From assembly GCA_016866585.1 (NCBI GenBank), contig VGMB01000074.1:1-7314 (forward strand): a DNA stretch of 7,314 bases. Reading direction: 5' to 3'. Positions 6,463 to 7,314 of this stretch are shown piece by piece; position 1 is the first letter of the stretch, and the number at the start of each line of letters is the position of its first letter. The translations under genes and the position numbers were made by a program. This stretch comes from Chlamydiota bacterium (GTDB lineage: Bacteria > Chlamydiota > Chlamydiia > Chlamydiales > Rhabdochlamydiaceae). The notes under the pieces were generated by a model. That model was given only the letters and a program-made list of their open reading frames with translations. It made no database searches and had not been told where the DNA came from.

Positions 6463-6687
6463 TGTTTTTATTAAATTTATAAACTGCTTAACTTGCTTAA
6501 AGTCCAATACTTGAGAATATCTTGAGGCCACTCCAGTGGTGGGAAAATCTAACACGAAAAAAAGTGTGTTTTGAGGAACTCAACCCTTTCTAAGTTATTT
6601 TTACAGTGAATTTTTTTATTAACAGTTAATGTCTTTATTTAGAATTTAATATTTTATTTTAAAATTAAAGTTAACTTTTCAAATAAT

Positions 6688-6694
6688 AAGGGGA
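6688..6694 (+). promoter_or_regulatory. Shine-Dalgarno for the ATG at 6699
   Basis: AAGGGGA sits 4 bases before ATG 6699 and is the strongest ribosome-binding site on this side of the window. It indicates that translation of the right-edge gene was designed to begin at 6699 and not at the internal ATG 6797, which has no comparable site. Confidence 0.7.
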
Positions 6695-6698
6695 CTTT

Positions 6699-6824
6699 AT
6701 GACAGTATCATCATCAACAAACTTTAGTAATCAGGTAGTAAATTTTCAAAATCCTAGTGATGAAGCTGAGAATGAAAAAACACAGATCACAGACTTATGT
6801 CTAGAGATGTTGGTCGCTATTTAG
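6699..6824 (+). CDS. short N-terminal reading frame of the right-edge gene, stops at 6822
   Basis: From ATG 6699, behind a strong Shine-Dalgarno, 41 codons are read before TAG at 6822-6824. The peptide begins MTVSSSTNFSNQVV and is rich in Ser, Thr and Asn, like the N-terminal signal of type III secretion substrates. The longer open frame that follows is offset by one base. Both frames are open between 6776 and 6821, a stretch beginning in the run of six As at 6775-6780. The simplest reading is that this is the original N-terminus of that protein, separated by a one-base loss, a sequencing error or, less likely, a recoding event. An independent 41-residue peptide is possible but unsupported. 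Confidence 0.5.
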   Translation: MTVSSSTNFSNQVVNFQNPSDEAENEKTQITDLCLEMLVAI

Positions 6825-7314
6825 ACAGCGAAGATGGAGCGATTTTTAGTTCTATAATGCTTAGAGCTAAAGATGCAGAAGGAAATACACATCCAATTTC
6901 ACAAGACATGCTCGAAGTCTTTGCTAGGTCAGTATTTTATTCTGCACCTCGGGAATATCGTATGACGTTTGTTAGGGAGTTGATACAAAATCCTCAGCTT
7001 TTTTGTATCCGCCCTAAAAAACAATACATAGCATGTGATAAAAATGTTGAATTAAGAACTTTGAAATGGTTCGCAGAGGGTATGTACCTTCCTTCTACTA
7101 ATAATCTGGTTGTTGCTAATAATTGGATGTCTAGAATTCCTTTAAGTGATGTTCTAACTCGTGAAAATGTGGATAGCTCTTGGTATTCAACAAGCGGTGA
7201 AGAACTGGAGTTGGATTTAATGCACATACTTGTTGATAACGGAGCCTTTATTCCAGAAAAAATGAATGTTCTTTTTGATAGAAGATTTAATTATTTCCAT
7301 GTGAATAAAGAAGG
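6797..7314 (+). CDS. hypothetical protein, frame-disrupted at its N-terminus and cut by the right edge
   Basis: An open frame of 172 codons runs from ATG 6797 to the window end without a stop, and the frame is open from 6776. I do not recognise a family. The composition looks like real soluble protein, with mixed helix-forming segments such as QDMLEVFARSVFY (36-48) and EYRMTFVRELI (53-63), and no membrane segment. A stretch at 137-151 (LELDLMHILVDNGAF) weakly recalls the second helix and loop of an ankyrin repeat, too little for a call. ATG 6797 has no ribosome-binding site, whereas ATG 6699, one base out of frame, has a strong one, so the gene probably starts at 6699 and carries a frameshift between 6776 and 6821. 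It is therefore either a recent pseudogene, a sequence error or a recoded gene. The C-terminal part lies outside the window. Confidence 0.6.
   Translation, partial: MSRDVGRYLDSEDGAIFSSIMLRAKDAEGNTHPISQDMLEVFARSVFYSAPREYRMTFVRELIQNPQLFCIRPKKQYIACDKNVELRTLKWFAEGMYLPSTNNLVVANNWMSRIPLSDVLTRENVDSSWYSTSGEELELDLMHILVDNGAFIPEKMNVLFDRRFNYFHVNKE

Larger units (their letters stand above)
6362..6698. other. divergent intergenic region, no gene seen
   Basis: This 337-bp stretch lies between two divergent genes. It holds the pentein-gene promoter (6396-6401), a TTTAA microrepeat (6444-6462), a less AT-rich island with small inverted repeats (about 6484-6590) and two GTTAAC-type palindromes (6618-6630, 6667-6678). 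Short frames here have no supported start or family resemblance. A TAAAAT at 6660-6665, 33 bases before ATG 6699, is a possible -10 for the right-hand gene. Confidence 0.6.

Noticed and set aside
6571..6600. TTGAG/CTCAA hairpin as a Rho-independent terminator
   Set aside because: The stem is only 5 bp with a 3-base loop, and no T-tract follows directly on either strand.
6994..7227. 77-codon minus-strand frame
   Set aside because: It is the shadow of the longer plus-strand frame that stays open from 6776 to the window end.

Overview
The window is about 7.3 kb of AT-rich DNA. It probably comes from an obligate or facultative intracellular bacterium, and a member of the environmental Chlamydiota (Parachlamydiales-like) is the best guess. 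The basis is an LRR protein ending in a NEL-type E3 ubiquitin ligase domain, a second protein with a module resembling plant IQM proteins, a pentein-type (arginine/peptidyl-arginine deiminase-like) enzyme, and low GC with short, T-rich intergenic terminators. The taxonomic call is inference; no rRNA or other marker gene is present.

Layout, left to right. (1) 1-1976, plus: a 5'-truncated LRR-NEL E3 ligase. (2) A strong bidirectional hairpin terminator at 2001-2041. (3) 2031-3227, minus: an IQM-like protein of unknown function whose stop codon lies inside that hairpin. (4) A divergent promoter region at 3228-3412 with back-to-back -10 boxes. (5) 3413-4426, plus: a YeiH/PSE-family membrane transporter (UPF0324). 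(6) A second bidirectional terminator at 4431-4475. (7) 4478-4891, minus: an Hsp20 small heat-shock protein. (8) 4964-6361, minus: a 465-residue pentein-superfamily enzyme with the full set of catalytic motifs. (9) 6362-6698: a 337-bp AT-rich gene-free region containing a more structured 100-bp island. (10) 6699-7314, plus: an unrecognised gene that is frame-disrupted near its N-terminus and runs off the right edge.

The window reads as a cluster of accessory, probably host-directed genes (ubiquitin ligase, IQM-like protein, pentein enzyme and the right-edge gene) interspersed with two ordinary genes (yeiH-like, hsp20). No gene in it forms a clear multi-gene operon, except that the pentein gene and hsp20 lie in the same orientation with no visible terminator between them. 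Several accessory proteins begin with Ser/Thr-rich N-termini of the kind seen in type III secretion substrates, but secretion cannot be shown from sequence alone. No tRNA, rRNA, CRISPR array, insertion sequence or integrase was seen.
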